Shown piece after piece: positions 18,253-27,064 of a stretch of DNA of 64,000 nucleotides. The stretch spans positions 8,528 through 72,527 of the forward strand of contig NZ_JBEAAM010000019.1 of assembly GCF_040066175.1 (NCBI RefSeq), read 5' to 3'. How positions within the stretch are numbered: position 1 is the first letter of the stretch; every line of letters begins with the position of its first letter. The DNA is from Solimonas sp040066175. Lineage in GTDB: Bacteria; Pseudomonadota; Gammaproteobacteria; Nevskiales; Nevskiaceae. The notes under the pieces were generated by a model. That model ran no database searches, was not told where the DNA came from, and saw nothing but the letters and a program-made list of their open reading frames with translations. A program made the position numbers and the translations under genes.

Positions 18253-18687
18253 ATGGACCTTCGGAGCAATCGGGGTTTCACGCTGATTGAGCTGATGATC
18301 GTCATCGCGATCATCGGCATTCTCGCCGCCATCGCGATTCCCGCGTACCGGGATTACGTGGCCAAGGCGCAGGCCGGCGAGGCGATCACGCTGTTGATGG
18401 GCAAGAAGGTCCCGATGGCCGAGTTCTTCAACAGCGCCGGACGCTGGCCCGCCGACGTCGCCAGTGTGGCGGACCAGGGCAGCACCGGCACCTTCATCGC
18501 CACGGTTTCCATCACCGGCGGCGCGGGATCGACGGGTGTGGTGCAACTCACGGCGCATATCCGCGCAACCAACGTCTCCACCCTCATCGCCAACCGCAAC
18601 GTTCTCATGACCTCGTCGGACGGCGCTCACTGGACTTGCAGTTCCAACGACATTCCATCGCGATACCTGCCGGCAGCCTGCCGGTAA
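18253..18687 (+). CDS. pilA: Type IV pilin, second copy
   Basis: A 144-residue class-A prepilin paralogous to the gene just upstream. The leader MDLRSNRG is followed by FTLIELMIVIAIIGILAAIA, including Glu5. The C-terminal pair WTCSS and PAAC are conserved as in the first copy, while the middle of the protein differs clearly. It lies beyond a strong terminator, so it is expected to be expressed less than the first copy or by read-through. It may be a minor or alternative subunit. The GT-C gene follows at once, which suggests the pair of pilins may be its glycosylation targets. Confidence 0.92.
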   Translation: MDLRSNRGFTLIELMIVIAIIGILAAIAIPAYRDYVAKAQAGEAITLLMGKKVPMAEFFNSAGRWPADVASVADQGSTGTFIATVSITGGAGSTGVVQLTAHIRATNVSTLIANRNVLMTSSDGAHWTCSSNDIPSRYLPAACR

Positions 18688-18707
18688 GCGCGATACACGT
18701 ACTCCGC

Positions 18708-20597
18708 TTGCAGCGTTTCCTGCCCGCCGGATTCTGGCTGCTGGCGCTCGCGGCGTTCTGGCTGCTGTATCGGCCCGGCCTGCCCGGCGGATTCATCTTC
18801 GACGACTATCCCAACCTTCAGCGACTGGCCACCATCACCACCGGCCGCTGGCAGGAACTGCTGTCCTACGCCGTTCAGGGCATCGCCGGCCCGAGCGGCC
18901 GCCCGCTGTCATTGCTGACCTTCGCGCTGCAGCACGACAGCTGGCCCGCGGATCCCGGGGCGTTCAAACGGATCAACCTGCTGATTCATGCAATCAATGC
19001 CAGCCTGCTGTGGTGGTGCTTCGCACGCCTGGCGCAACTGATGAATCTGCACCAGGGCCGATGGATTGCACCCATCGCTGCCGCGCTGTGGCTGCTGTGG
19101 CCGATCCAGGTCAGCTCGGTCCTGTACGTCGTGCAGCGCATGACCCTGCTGGCCGCGACGTGCATGTTCCTGGGGCTGGCGCTGTATGTCGAGTCACGCT
19201 CCGTTCAGCCGCGCGCAGCCGGGACGACGACGAACAAGGCACACGCTCTATTTCTGCTTGCGCTGTTCGTGGGAATCGGCCTCGGCATGCTCTGCAAGGA
19301 AAATGCGATCGTCTTTCCCTTGCTGGTGCTCGCCGTGGAAGCAACGTTGCTCAGCCGCGTGCGTCGGCCGCCGCGCCTCTGGCTCGCGGGGCTGTGGCTT
19401 CCTCTCGCCGCCTTTACGATCTACCTGCTGGTGTTCCTGCAACCCTGGCAACACTACGGAAACCGTGCCTTCGACATGACCGAGCGCGTGCTTACCGAAG
19501 GCCGCGTGCTCTGGATGTATGTGCAGCAGATCGTGCTGCCCTCGGCGGGGTCGCTGCGGTTTCTCTACGACAACTACCCGGTTTCCACCGGCCTTTTCGC
19601 GCCGTCCACCACCGCGCTGGCCTGGACGGCATGGCTCGCGGTGATCATTGCCGCATGGCAGTCGCGCAGGCGCTGGCCCGTCGCCGCATTCGCGGTGTTG
19701 TTCTTCCTCGGCAGCCACGTCCTGGAATCGACCATCGTGCCGCTGGAACTGGTCTTCGAGCACCGCAACTACCTCGGCAGCCCGGCGATCGCCTTGTTCC
19801 TCGTCGCCGGATTGACAGGCATCACGCAGGTGCGTCCGAGCGTGCGACTGGCGCTCGGCGCTCTCTACTTCGTCATGCTCGCCGTGGTGACCTTCAACAT
19901 CACCTCGCTCTGGGGCAATCCCCTGCTCCAGAAGAAGGTCTGGTACATGCAGAATCCGGATTCGGCCCGGGTGCATACCACCTTTGCGGCAGCAGTGCTC
20001 GTGGAAGGGTACCCCGAGGAATCCGCGCGCCTGCTCGACATCGCGATCGAGCGCTTCCCGACGAACAGCGCCCTGGCCATCGCCCGAGCCGAGATCGGCT
20101 GTTACGTCCCTGAACTGCGCCCGGCTTCACTCGACCAGGCCATAGCCGCCGCCGCGAAAGGCGACGGAGAGATCCTGACTGCCGTACAGTTCCTGGATCG
20201 AATCGTCAACGCATTCAGCGAAAACCACTGTTCTGCATACTCTGCTGCGGAGATCGTTGACCTGCTCCGCGCCGCGCAAGACAACCCTGCGTTCCAGCCG
20301 CGTCTGTGCGATCTCGTCCTTCTCGAAGGCATCGTCTACAGCGCGATCGGCGAAACCGATCGTGCGCGCGAACGACTTCAGCGGGCTCTGGAACTGGACC
20401 GTCGTCCCCGCACGCTCATTCAGGCCGCGAGCTGGGAACTGAGCAACGGCAACACGATCGAAGCACGCAAGCACCTCGACGCACTGCACAAGCTGAGGGA
20501 AAGCAAGCCAATCCAGTATTTCGCCGTTCTGGACGACGTGAAGCTGCTCGAACTGCGATACCGTGCACTGACCTCAGACTCCGGAAGCCCGGAATGA
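18708..20597 (+). CDS. GT-C membrane glycosyltransferase, TMTC-like, with C-terminal repeats
   Basis: A 629-residue protein with about ten N-terminal transmembrane helices (to about residue 420), then a soluble alpha-helical region that reads as TPR-like repeats. The first external loop has GGFIFDDYPNL, the acidic pair typical of GT-C enzymes. KENAIVFPLLVLAVE and EHRNYLGSPAI match conserved blocks of TMTC-type O-mannosyltransferases and related bacterial proteins. These use polyprenyl-phosphate sugars and act on the periplasmic side. It lies directly after two pilin genes, so pilin glycosylation is a reasonable guess. The start is uncertain: TTG at 18708 puts the first helix near the N-terminus; TTG at 18636 would overlap the pilin by 52 bp. 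Confidence 0.7.
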   Translation: MQRFLPAGFWLLALAAFWLLYRPGLPGGFIFDDYPNLQRLATITTGRWQELLSYAVQGIAGPSGRPLSLLTFALQHDSWPADPGAFKRINLLIHAINASLLWWCFARLAQLMNLHQGRWIAPIAAALWLLWPIQVSSVLYVVQRMTLLAATCMFLGLALYVESRSVQPRAAGTTTNKAHALFLLALFVGIGLGMLCKENAIVFPLLVLAVEATLLSRVRRPPRLWLAGLWLPLAAFTIYLLVFLQPWQHYGNRAFDMTERVLTEGRVLWMYVQQIVLPSAGSLRFLYDNYPVSTGLFAPSTTALAWTAWLAVIIAAWQSRRRWPVAAFAVLFFLGSHVLESTIVPLELVFEHRNYLGSPAIALFLVAGLTGITQVRPSVRLALGALYFVMLAVVTFNITSLWGNPLLQKKVWYMQNPDSARVHTTFAAAVLVEGYPEESARLLDIAIERFPTNSALAIARAEIGCYVPELRPASLDQAIAAAAKGDGEILTAVQFLDRIVNAFSENHCSAYSAAEIVDLLRAAQDNPAFQPRLCDLVLLEGIVYSAIGETDRARERLQRALELDRRPRTLIQAASWELSNGNTIEARKHLDALHKLRESKPIQYFAVLDDVKLLELRYRALTSDSGSPE

Positions 20598-20655
20598 CGA
20601 TCATGTGCGAGTGTGGTTGCGCGTACCCGATCCGGCCGCGAGAACCGAGACCATC

Positions 20656-21825
20656 GTGAAAACGATCCGGAATGCCAGCGACCTGGCCATCAACGGCGCG
20701 CCCCCGGCCTTCCCCGAGCCGATTCATGTCGGCCGCCCCAACCTGGGCGACCGGGAACGCCTGCTCGCCTACACCGCAGAGATCTATGATCGACGCTGGC
20801 TGACCAACAACGGCCCGCTGGTCCAGGAACTGGAACGACGGCTGGCGGACTTCCTGGGGGTCAAGCACTGCGTGGCCATGTGCAATGGCACCGTCGCGCT
20901 GGAGATCGCCATCCGCGCGTTGGGTCTGGAGGGCGAGGTGATCATCCCCTCCTACACCTTCATCGCCACCGCACACGCCTTGCACTGGCAGGCGATCACC
21001 CCGGTTTTCGCGGACATCGATCCGAGTACACACAACCTGGATCCGGACAGCGTCCGGCGCATGATCACGCCGCGCACGACCGGCATCATCGGCGTACACC
21101 TGTGGGGACGTCCCGCGCCGATCGAGCCGCTGCAGGCGATCGCCGACGAGCATGGCCTGGCCCTGATGTTCGACGCCGCCCACGCCTTCGGCTGCAGCCA
21201 TGGCGGGCGGAAGATCGGCGGATTCGGCCGCTGCGAGGTGTTCAGCTTCCACGCGACCAAGGTGTTCAATACCTTCGAAGGCGGCGCCGTCACCACTGAC
21301 GACGACGAGCTCGCCGAGGCCCTGCGCCTGATGCGCAATTTCGGCTTCAAGGGTTACGACAACGTCGTGTACCCGGGCACCAACGGGAAGATGCCGGAGA
21401 TCAATGCGGCGTTGGGGCTGGTCAACCTCGAATCGCTGCCCCGCTTCGTCAACCACAATCGACGCCGATATCAGGACTACGCGGAAGCACTCTCGCCACT
21501 CGGCCACCTTCGACTGTTGCAGTATCGAAGCGACCAGCAACCGAACTACCAGTACGTCGTCGTCGAGTTGGATCGAAGTGTTGCTGGGCTTCGGGACAAG
21601 ATCGTCGCCGCGCTCCAGGCCGAGAACATCCTGGCGCGCAAGTACTTCTGGCCCGGCTGCCACCGGATGGAGCCGTACAGATCACTCTTTCCGCACGCCG
21701 GCTTGCTACTGCCCGTGACGGAGGACATCGCATCGCGGGTGATCGTGCTCCCGACAGGGAACACTCTTCCACCTGCGTGTCCAGCCGTGTGCGCGGCCGT
21801 CTTAAAGTCATCGCGCGACTGTTGA
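20656..21825 (+). CDS. DegT/DnrJ/EryC1/StrS-family PLP-dependent aminotransferase
   Basis: These enzymes aminate nucleotide-linked keto-sugars. The 389-residue protein has the cofactor-binding pattern of the family: CNGTVALEIAIRAL, PSYTFIATAHAL, MFDAAHAFG and the Schiff-base lysine in SFHATKVFNTFEGG (Lys202). The sugar-recognition segment GTNGKMPEINAALGL follows. It is the first gene of a probable glycan operon running to about 27 kb. The GTG at 20656 is preferred; a GTG at 20605 adds 17 residues not typical of the family. Confidence 0.88.
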   Translation: MKTIRNASDLAINGAPPAFPEPIHVGRPNLGDRERLLAYTAEIYDRRWLTNNGPLVQELERRLADFLGVKHCVAMCNGTVALEIAIRALGLEGEVIIPSYTFIATAHALHWQAITPVFADIDPSTHNLDPDSVRRMITPRTTGIIGVHLWGRPAPIEPLQAIADEHGLALMFDAAHAFGCSHGGRKIGGFGRCEVFSFHATKVFNTFEGGAVTTDDDELAEALRLMRNFGFKGYDNVVYPGTNGKMPEINAALGLVNLESLPRFVNHNRRRYQDYAEALSPLGHLRLLQYRSDQQPNYQYVVVELDRSVAGLRDKIVAALQAENILARKYFWPGCHRMEPYRSLFPHAGLLLPVTEDIASRVIVLPTGNTLPPACPAVCAAVLKSSRDC

Positions 21826-21873
21826 CCACAATTCTCAGCACGGCCTTCACTATCCTGCCCTCGTGTCATCGTT

Positions 21874-22962
21874 ATGCAAGACGGAACCTTTCTTTTGTTC
21901 TCCGGCTATAACGACCGGGCGGTTATTGCGCTCTGCAGATTCTTCCACAGCCAACATCTGCCCTTTGCAATCGTTGCAGCCGACCACAACGATTCAATAT
22001 TTAAGACATCATGGAAGAGCAATGTAATTCTGACCAGGGACGATCGGCTCATCGATCTGCGCCTGTTCACGAGAATCCGAAATGTTGCGACTGAATTGGG
22101 AATCCGTTCATTGATCTATTGCCCTACGACTGAATTCTCCAATGTCTTCGTGCTCGCCCATCGCCAAGATCTGCAAACCATGGGCTGGCACATACCGATG
22201 CCATCCGAATCCCTGTATCTGCTGCTCTCCAACAAGGCGACGAGCCACGCGCTCATTCATCAAGTGTGCGGAATACACCCCCCCCCACACTTGAATTGGC
22301 ACGAAGCAGCAAGCCCCTGCGTATTCAAGCCAAAGACCAATGTCGGTGACGAGAGGGTGAACTATCCGCTCATCTGCTTGAGCGAATCCGAAGTGCTGAG
22401 GGCGAAATCAGTGCTCAATCCCGATAACTGGTTTGCGCAGACATATATCAAGGGACAAAGCCACTACCTTTGTGGCTATCTCGCTCGAGACGGCCGACGA
22501 TCCTATTTTTGGCAATTGAATCTTCTCCAGCAATCCGGTGGAAAATCAATCGTTCTGGCGCGAACGGGACATAATCCAGGACTCGATGAGGAGGCGTTAT
22601 TCGACAGACTCTCATCTGTCGGGTACTTCGGCCCGTGGATGATGGAACTGCTGCAAGACTCTTCAGGCACCCTGCACTTTGTTGAAGTCAACCCCCGCTT
22701 CTGGGGTCCCCTCCAACTCGCCGTTGATGTATGCCCGCGCATTTTGCACCTCTTTTCTTCAGACTCTGGGCATTCCACTGATGACTTTCATTGCGACACG
22801 TCTTCTATATATTGGTATGCGTGGGCACATGGCCGTCGCGCGGCGACGTGCATGTATTTCCCAGCTGCAGATTCTTTGACTGCGCCCGAAATTGACGAGT
22901 TGATTGCACAGCACGATGTATACGGGCGAGAAGATACCGCAGCATTACACGGCAAACATTGA
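21874..22962 (+). CDS. ATP-grasp domain protein of the glycan region
   Basis: This 362-residue protein has a pre-ATP-grasp Rossmann-like start (TFLLFSGYNDRAVIAL) and an ATP-grasp end. The metal-binding block HFVEVNPRFWGPLQLAVD carries Glu and Asn, with the lysine in CVFKPKTNVGDE. Members join an acid to an amine or thiol with ATP; in surface-glycan loci they are thought to add amino acids or similar groups to sugars. Base use is clearly AT-richer than the neighbours, with many ATT, AAT and TTT codons, suggesting transfer. A run of nine C at 22278-22286 lies within the coding region. The substrate is not known. Confidence 0.7.
   Translation: MQDGTFLLFSGYNDRAVIALCRFFHSQHLPFAIVAADHNDSIFKTSWKSNVILTRDDRLIDLRLFTRIRNVATELGIRSLIYCPTTEFSNVFVLAHRQDLQTMGWHIPMPSESLYLLLSNKATSHALIHQVCGIHPPPHLNWHEAASPCVFKPKTNVGDERVNYPLICLSESEVLRAKSVLNPDNWFAQTYIKGQSHYLCGYLARDGRRSYFWQLNLLQQSGGKSIVLARTGHNPGLDEEALFDRLSSVGYFGPWMMELLQDSSGTLHFVEVNPRFWGPLQLAVDVCPRILHLFSSDSGHSTDDFHCDTSSIYWYAWAHGRRAATCMYFPAADSLTAPEIDELIAQHDVYGREDTAALHGKH
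22278..22286. repeat. Homopolymeric C9 tract inside the ATP-grasp gene
   Basis: Nine consecutive C bases encode the two Pro codons and part of a third in GIHPPPHLN. The flanking bases are ACA on the left and ACAC on the right. Tracts of this length can slip during replication and switch the gene in or out of frame. In the sequence given the gene is in frame (ON). Confidence 0.9.
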
Positions 22963-22972
22963 AGATCCCACA

Positions 22973-23803
22973 ATGAACGACTTGCGATCAGCAGTGGCAG
23001 ACCGCCTTCGCAAGCTACTGGAGGCACAGAGTAAGCACAGCGGTTACCAGTCGCTTCACCCTGCACTTACGTCTGCTGTGGGACTTGAATTGGCTGCTCC
23101 CGGGAAATATGAGCAGCAGCGGCTTGCGTACATGCATGAGCACTCTTCTGTCAGAGGGCTACATGTCCTGGATATCGGTGCCAATACGGGCTACTTCAGT
23201 CTTGGCGCCCTAGCTGCAGGTGCAGAGAAGGTCGTTTCGGCCGAAGGCAATCCCGCTCACGCAGCCTTTCTTAATGAAATTGCACAGTATCTCGATATTT
23301 CACACAAACTGGAGGTCCGTTGCGAGTACCTTAGTTTCCTGGATGCCGGATCAGACTTCTTCGATTTCATTTACTGCCTGAATGTCCTGCATCACGTGGG
23401 AGATGATTTCGGCGACCGCGATATTTCGATTCATCAGGCGAAGCACCTCATCCTTTCGAGCCTCAACGCATTGGCGACGACCTGCGGAATGATGTGGATG
23501 CAGATCGGTTTTAACTGGAAAGGGGACAGGGGCAAGCCTCTCTTCACGAGCGGCACGAAAAGTGAGGTCATTGAATTCATTCGTTCTGGCACCGTAGATT
23601 CGTGGAGCATCGAAAGGATTGGATTATTTGATCCGACAACGGAGCGGTACTCGGACTTGACGCCATCCAATCTTCGGCGATTCGAGTTCTTGGGCGAGTT
23701 CCTGAATCGCCCTCTGTTCTTGATGAAGAGCAAGGTCGCGCGCCCGGCCAAACCAAACCTTGTCGCCGACAGCAAGCGCCTGCCGTCGAGCGGCAGATCC
23801 TGA
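22973..23803 (+). CDS. SAM-dependent methyltransferase (class I), glycan region
   Basis: A 276-residue protein with a Rossmann-type methyltransferase core. Motif I is LDIGANTGYFSLGAL (about residues 66-80), the acidic end of strand 2 is SAEGN, and motif IV is FDFIYCLNVLHHVGDD. The ATG at 22973, 10 bp after the ATP-grasp stop, was chosen; an earlier start at 22904 would overlap that gene. Like its neighbour it is AT-rich compared with the rest of the window. It could methylate a sugar, an amino-acid group on a sugar or a small molecule; nothing in the sequence settles this. Confidence 0.8.
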   Translation: MNDLRSAVADRLRKLLEAQSKHSGYQSLHPALTSAVGLELAAPGKYEQQRLAYMHEHSSVRGLHVLDIGANTGYFSLGALAAGAEKVVSAEGNPAHAAFLNEIAQYLDISHKLEVRCEYLSFLDAGSDFFDFIYCLNVLHHVGDDFGDRDISIHQAKHLILSSLNALATTCGMMWMQIGFNWKGDRGKPLFTSGTKSEVIEFIRSGTVDSWSIERIGLFDPTTERYSDLTPSNLRRFEFLGEFLNRPLFLMKSKVARPAKPNLVADSKRLPSSGRS

Positions 23804-23827
23804 ACCCGACTGTTGGGTCGCCAGGCA

Positions 23828-25324
23828 GTGGCTTACAAGAGTTCGGCGGAAAAGAGCGCCACAAAGGCCCAGATTGATCCCCGCAGCGCAGCATGGGCTC
23901 TCGTAGAAATATGCTTCCGCTACGGCGGACAGTTGATCGTAACGCTCGTTCTGGCGAGGCTGCTGCAGCCAGCCGATTTTGGCCTGGTCGCCATGCTGCT
24001 CGTGGGAACGAGCATTGCCATGCTTTTCGTCGATGCCGGCCTGGGGCCCGCAATCGTCCAACGGCCAATACTTTGCCCGGACCATGAGACAACTGCATTC
24101 TGGTTCATGACCATCGTTGCCGTTCTGGCCTGGTCACTCCTCGCTTTGTCATCTCCGTTGGTCGCAAACGCCTTCGGCGAGCCGCTACTCGCGCGACTGT
24201 TGCCGGTGATGGCACTCACGATATTCTTCAATGCGCTCGCCGCAGTCCCGGATGCACTCATCACTCGATCGATGCTGTTCAAGCGTCGTGCTGGGATAGA
24301 GGCCATCTCGGCGATCGGATCAACCGGTCTGGCCCTTTTGACGGCGGCGATGAACTTGGGGGTATGGGCACTTGTGGTTCAAGCGGTTGCTGCAGCAGCG
24401 CTCCGCGCCGCAGCGTGCTGGCTGATCTCTGGATGGCGCCCCGCGGGCCGGATTCGCAGACACTCGCTGACGCAGCTCTTGGGTTTCGGCGGCAACCTGA
24501 TGGTCGCAGGACTGCTGGACGTCCTATCGCTGCGCTTGCAGTCCGTTCTGATCGGTCGCCTGTACGGGAGTTCAACCCTGGGCCTCTATACGGTCGCCTA
24601 TACCTGTTTTCAGGCGCCGGTTTCGATCGTCTCGGCGATGTTGAACAAGTTCGGCCTCGCGGTGCTTTCGCGCGCGGCTGGCCATACGGAGAGCCTGAGA
24701 GTGACGCTGCAAATTTCGGTTCGGAGTGCAACCTTTCTGTCTGCGCCGGTGATGCTGACGATCGCCTTGCTCTCCGAGCCGATCGTGCAGGCCGCCTTCG
24801 GCCCCCAGTGGATCGGCGCGGCTCCGCTTCTGGCGATCCTCGCGCTCAGCGGGATGTTCTGGCCCATCCACGTGCTGAATCAGGTCGCAATCAATGCCAT
24901 CGGGCGGTCGGATCTGTTCCTGAAGCTGGCGATTGCCAAGAAGTGTCTCGCCATCACACTGATCGTCATGGGCAGCCTGTGGGGTGCCGTCGGGGTCGCC
25001 TACGCTTTACTGGCGTCCAGCCTGCTGTCACTGGCGCTGAACGCTCGATACCTGGAGACGCTGATGCAGTACGGGATGCGTCCCCAACTCCGCGACCACG
25101 CCGATACACTGCTGGCACTCGGCGCGCAGACCGTCACGGGCCAGTTGGTCCTCGTGACTCTCGATCCCGGTGGCTGGCGCACCGGATTCCTCGTGGCGGC
25201 CCCATTGGCCGCCTACTTCGCAACTGCGTTTCTGATCAGGCACCGAAGCTTGCGTGACATCGGTGAACTCCGGCGGATGGCCCACACACAGCTGGCCGCA
25301 ACGGCATCGGGCGATACAGCGTGA
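23828..25324 (+). CDS. Polysaccharide flippase, Wzx/WzxC-like
   Basis: A 498-residue membrane protein with about twelve to fourteen hydrophobic helices. The N-terminal block RYGGQLIVTLVLARLLQPADFGLVAML and IVQRP fit the MOP-superfamily polysaccharide exporters that move lipid-linked sugar units across the inner membrane. A GTG at 23828 or a TTG at 23813 may be the start. The stop overlaps the next gene as GTGA. A Wzx-type flippase in the cluster points to a polyprenyl-linked glycan that is completed in the cytoplasm and exported. Confidence 0.88.
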   Translation: MAYKSSAEKSATKAQIDPRSAAWALVEICFRYGGQLIVTLVLARLLQPADFGLVAMLLVGTSIAMLFVDAGLGPAIVQRPILCPDHETTAFWFMTIVAVLAWSLLALSSPLVANAFGEPLLARLLPVMALTIFFNALAAVPDALITRSMLFKRRAGIEAISAIGSTGLALLTAAMNLGVWALVVQAVAAAALRAAACWLISGWRPAGRIRRHSLTQLLGFGGNLMVAGLLDVLSLRLQSVLIGRLYGSSTLGLYTVAYTCFQAPVSIVSAMLNKFGLAVLSRAAGHTESLRVTLQISVRSATFLSAPVMLTIALLSEPIVQAAFGPQWIGAAPLLAILALSGMFWPIHVLNQVAINAIGRSDLFLKLAIAKKCLAITLIVMGSLWGAVGVAYALLASSLLSLALNARYLETLMQYGMRPQLRDHADTLLALGAQTVTGQLVLVTLDPGGWRTGFLVAAPLAAYFATAFLIRHRSLRDIGELRRMAHTQLAATASGDTA

Positions 25325-26277
25325 GCATTCCGGATGTCAGCATCTGCATCATGACCTTCAACCAGAGCCGGTACATCCGGCGCTGCGTCGAGAGCGTTCT
25401 GGAGGAAACACTCGAACTGCGCGCCGAGATCATCGTCGGCGATGACCTCTCGACTGACGACACCCCCGCCATCGTTGAGTCACTGCGCATCCAGTATCCA
25501 GGACGCCTCCAGTATGTCCGCCACCCGCAGCGACTTGGCGCGTCGCAGAACACGCGGGCGCTCCTGGATAAGGCCCGTGCTGATCTGATCGCCCGTGTCG
25601 ATGGCGACGACTACTGGCTGCCTGGCAAGCTCCGCAGGCAGCTCGCGTTTCTGCAGCGGCACCCCGACTGCTCTGCGGTTTACACGAACGCGGTAACCAT
25701 TGATGAGCAAGGCCATGAACTCGGCTTGTTCAACAATGTCGGCGACGAAACAATGGATCTAGACAGCCTGCTCCGGCGCGGCAACTTCTTGTGCAACAGC
25801 TCCGTGCTGTTCCGGTCTATGCACAAGCAGCAATGGCTTTCGATCGAGGGGGATCTCATTGACTACCGTGCGCACTTGCTGCATGCCCAGAATGGTCCCA
25901 TTGGGCATATCGGCGAACCGCTGGTCGCCTACCGCGTCAACGCGGTCGGCTCGCTGGTCAACGAAGCGAATGCTCGCGTTCGCGAGCTTTATTGGGACGC
26001 GATCCTCAGTGTCCCGAGAGACAAGGTCAGTCAGCGCGCCTTCGCGGAAGGACTGGCCGACTTCTGGCGGCGGGTTGCTCTGCGTTCGATCCGCGAACGT
26101 CGGCCGGACTTGTTGCGCCGGTGGACGCCTGCGGTGCTCTCGGCATCCCCGTACCCCGCATCGGTGACGCTGGCCTTTTGCGCGTTCGCGTTCGGGCGCG
26201 CAGTCGTATCTGAACTTGCCGGGCGCGCCACCACACTCGTTTCGAGCGATCGGCCGCACATCCTCTACAGACGTTGA
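25321..26277 (+). CDS. Glycosyltransferase family 2
   Basis: A 318-residue GT-A fold transferase. It starts with VSICIMTFNQSRYIRRCVESV and shows the nucleotide-binding IIVGDDLSTDDT and the metal-binding RVDGDDYW (DxD-like) motifs. It is soluble or peripheral; the C-terminal region has a hydrophobic patch but no clear helix bundle. The GTG start overlaps the flippase stop by four bases, so the two are coupled. The donor and acceptor sugars are unknown. Confidence 0.88.
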   Translation: MSIPDVSICIMTFNQSRYIRRCVESVLEETLELRAEIIVGDDLSTDDTPAIVESLRIQYPGRLQYVRHPQRLGASQNTRALLDKARADLIARVDGDDYWLPGKLRRQLAFLQRHPDCSAVYTNAVTIDEQGHELGLFNNVGDETMDLDSLLRRGNFLCNSSVLFRSMHKQQWLSIEGDLIDYRAHLLHAQNGPIGHIGEPLVAYRVNAVGSLVNEANARVRELYWDAILSVPRDKVSQRAFAEGLADFWRRVALRSIRERRPDLLRRWTPAVLSASPYPASVTLAFCAFAFGRAVVSELAGRATTLVSSDRPHILYRR

Positions 26278-26281
26278 TTCG

Positions 26282-27058
26282 ATGCGCTCGATCAATCCAC
26301 TCAAGATGATCCGGTACGGACTGTCCGGCTTCGTTCCAGGCGGTCGGTACTACTGCGTCTGCTGCCGACATTCGGTCCGCGCGTTCATGCCATACAGGTC
26401 CGGTGGCGGCGGTGTGGCACCGCTGATGCAATCGGTCCGCATGGCGGGCAGTGATGTCGATCATTTCGAGTGCCCACGCTGCGGTGCGCACGACAGGGAA
26501 CGTCACCTCCTGCTGTACATGACAGCGTCGGGCCTACTGCAGGACCTGGCCGGCAAGCACATCGTGCATTTCGCGCCGGAGAAGCGGTTGCCATTGCATC
26601 TCGCACGGATGAAGCCGGCCTCTTACATCCTCTGCGACCTGTATCCGACTCGTCCCGAGATCAGACAGGTTGATTTGCTGGACATGCCGTTCGCATCGGA
26701 GTCCGTCGATCTGCTGATCGCCAATCATGTTCTGGAACACGTGGCCGATGACTCGATCGCACTCCGCGAGATTTTCCGCGTACTTCGATCTGGCGGCATG
26801 GCGATACTGCAGACGCCCTACTCCCAAGTGCTCGAACGCACCTGGTGCGATCCGGGCATCACCGACCCGCAAGCGCGATTTCACGCCTATGGCCAGGAAG
26901 ACCACGTGCGTCTGTACGGCAAGGACATCTTCGACCGAATTGCGAGTTCCGGCCTGATCCCGGATATCGCGACACACGAAGAACTCCTGCCGGACATCGA
27001 TGCGCTGAAGTTCGGCGTCAACCCCGAGGAACCGTTCTTCCGCTTTCGCCGCGGCTGA
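26282..27058 (+). CDS. SAM-dependent methyltransferase with N-terminal zinc-finger-like Cys motif
   Basis: A 258-residue protein with two parts. The N-terminal ~60 residues hold two Cys pairs, YYCVCCRHS and FECPRCGAHDRER, a likely zinc knuckle. The C-terminal methyltransferase domain has a shortened motif I (IVHFAPEK), LCDLYP, and the motif IV/post region LLIANHVLEHVADDSIALREIFRVL of the Methyltransf_11 type. The missing GxGxG in motif I is unusual, but this layout is known for methyltransferases in glycan clusters. The ATG follows the GT2 stop by four bases, and the gene ends six bases from the convergent GT2 gene. Confidence 0.8.
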   Translation: MRSINPLKMIRYGLSGFVPGGRYYCVCCRHSVRAFMPYRSGGGGVAPLMQSVRMAGSDVDHFECPRCGAHDRERHLLLYMTASGLLQDLAGKHIVHFAPEKRLPLHLARMKPASYILCDLYPTRPEIRQVDLLDMPFASESVDLLIANHVLEHVADDSIALREIFRVLRSGGMAILQTPYSQVLERTWCDPGITDPQARFHAYGQEDHVRLYGKDIFDRIASSGLIPDIATHEELLPDIDALKFGVNPEEPFFRFRRG

Positions 27059-27064
27059 CACTCG

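Noticed and set aside
18636..18707. TTG at 18636 as the start of the GT-C gene
   Set aside because: It would overlap the second pilin by 52 bp and add residues outside the first helix; kept only as an alternative.
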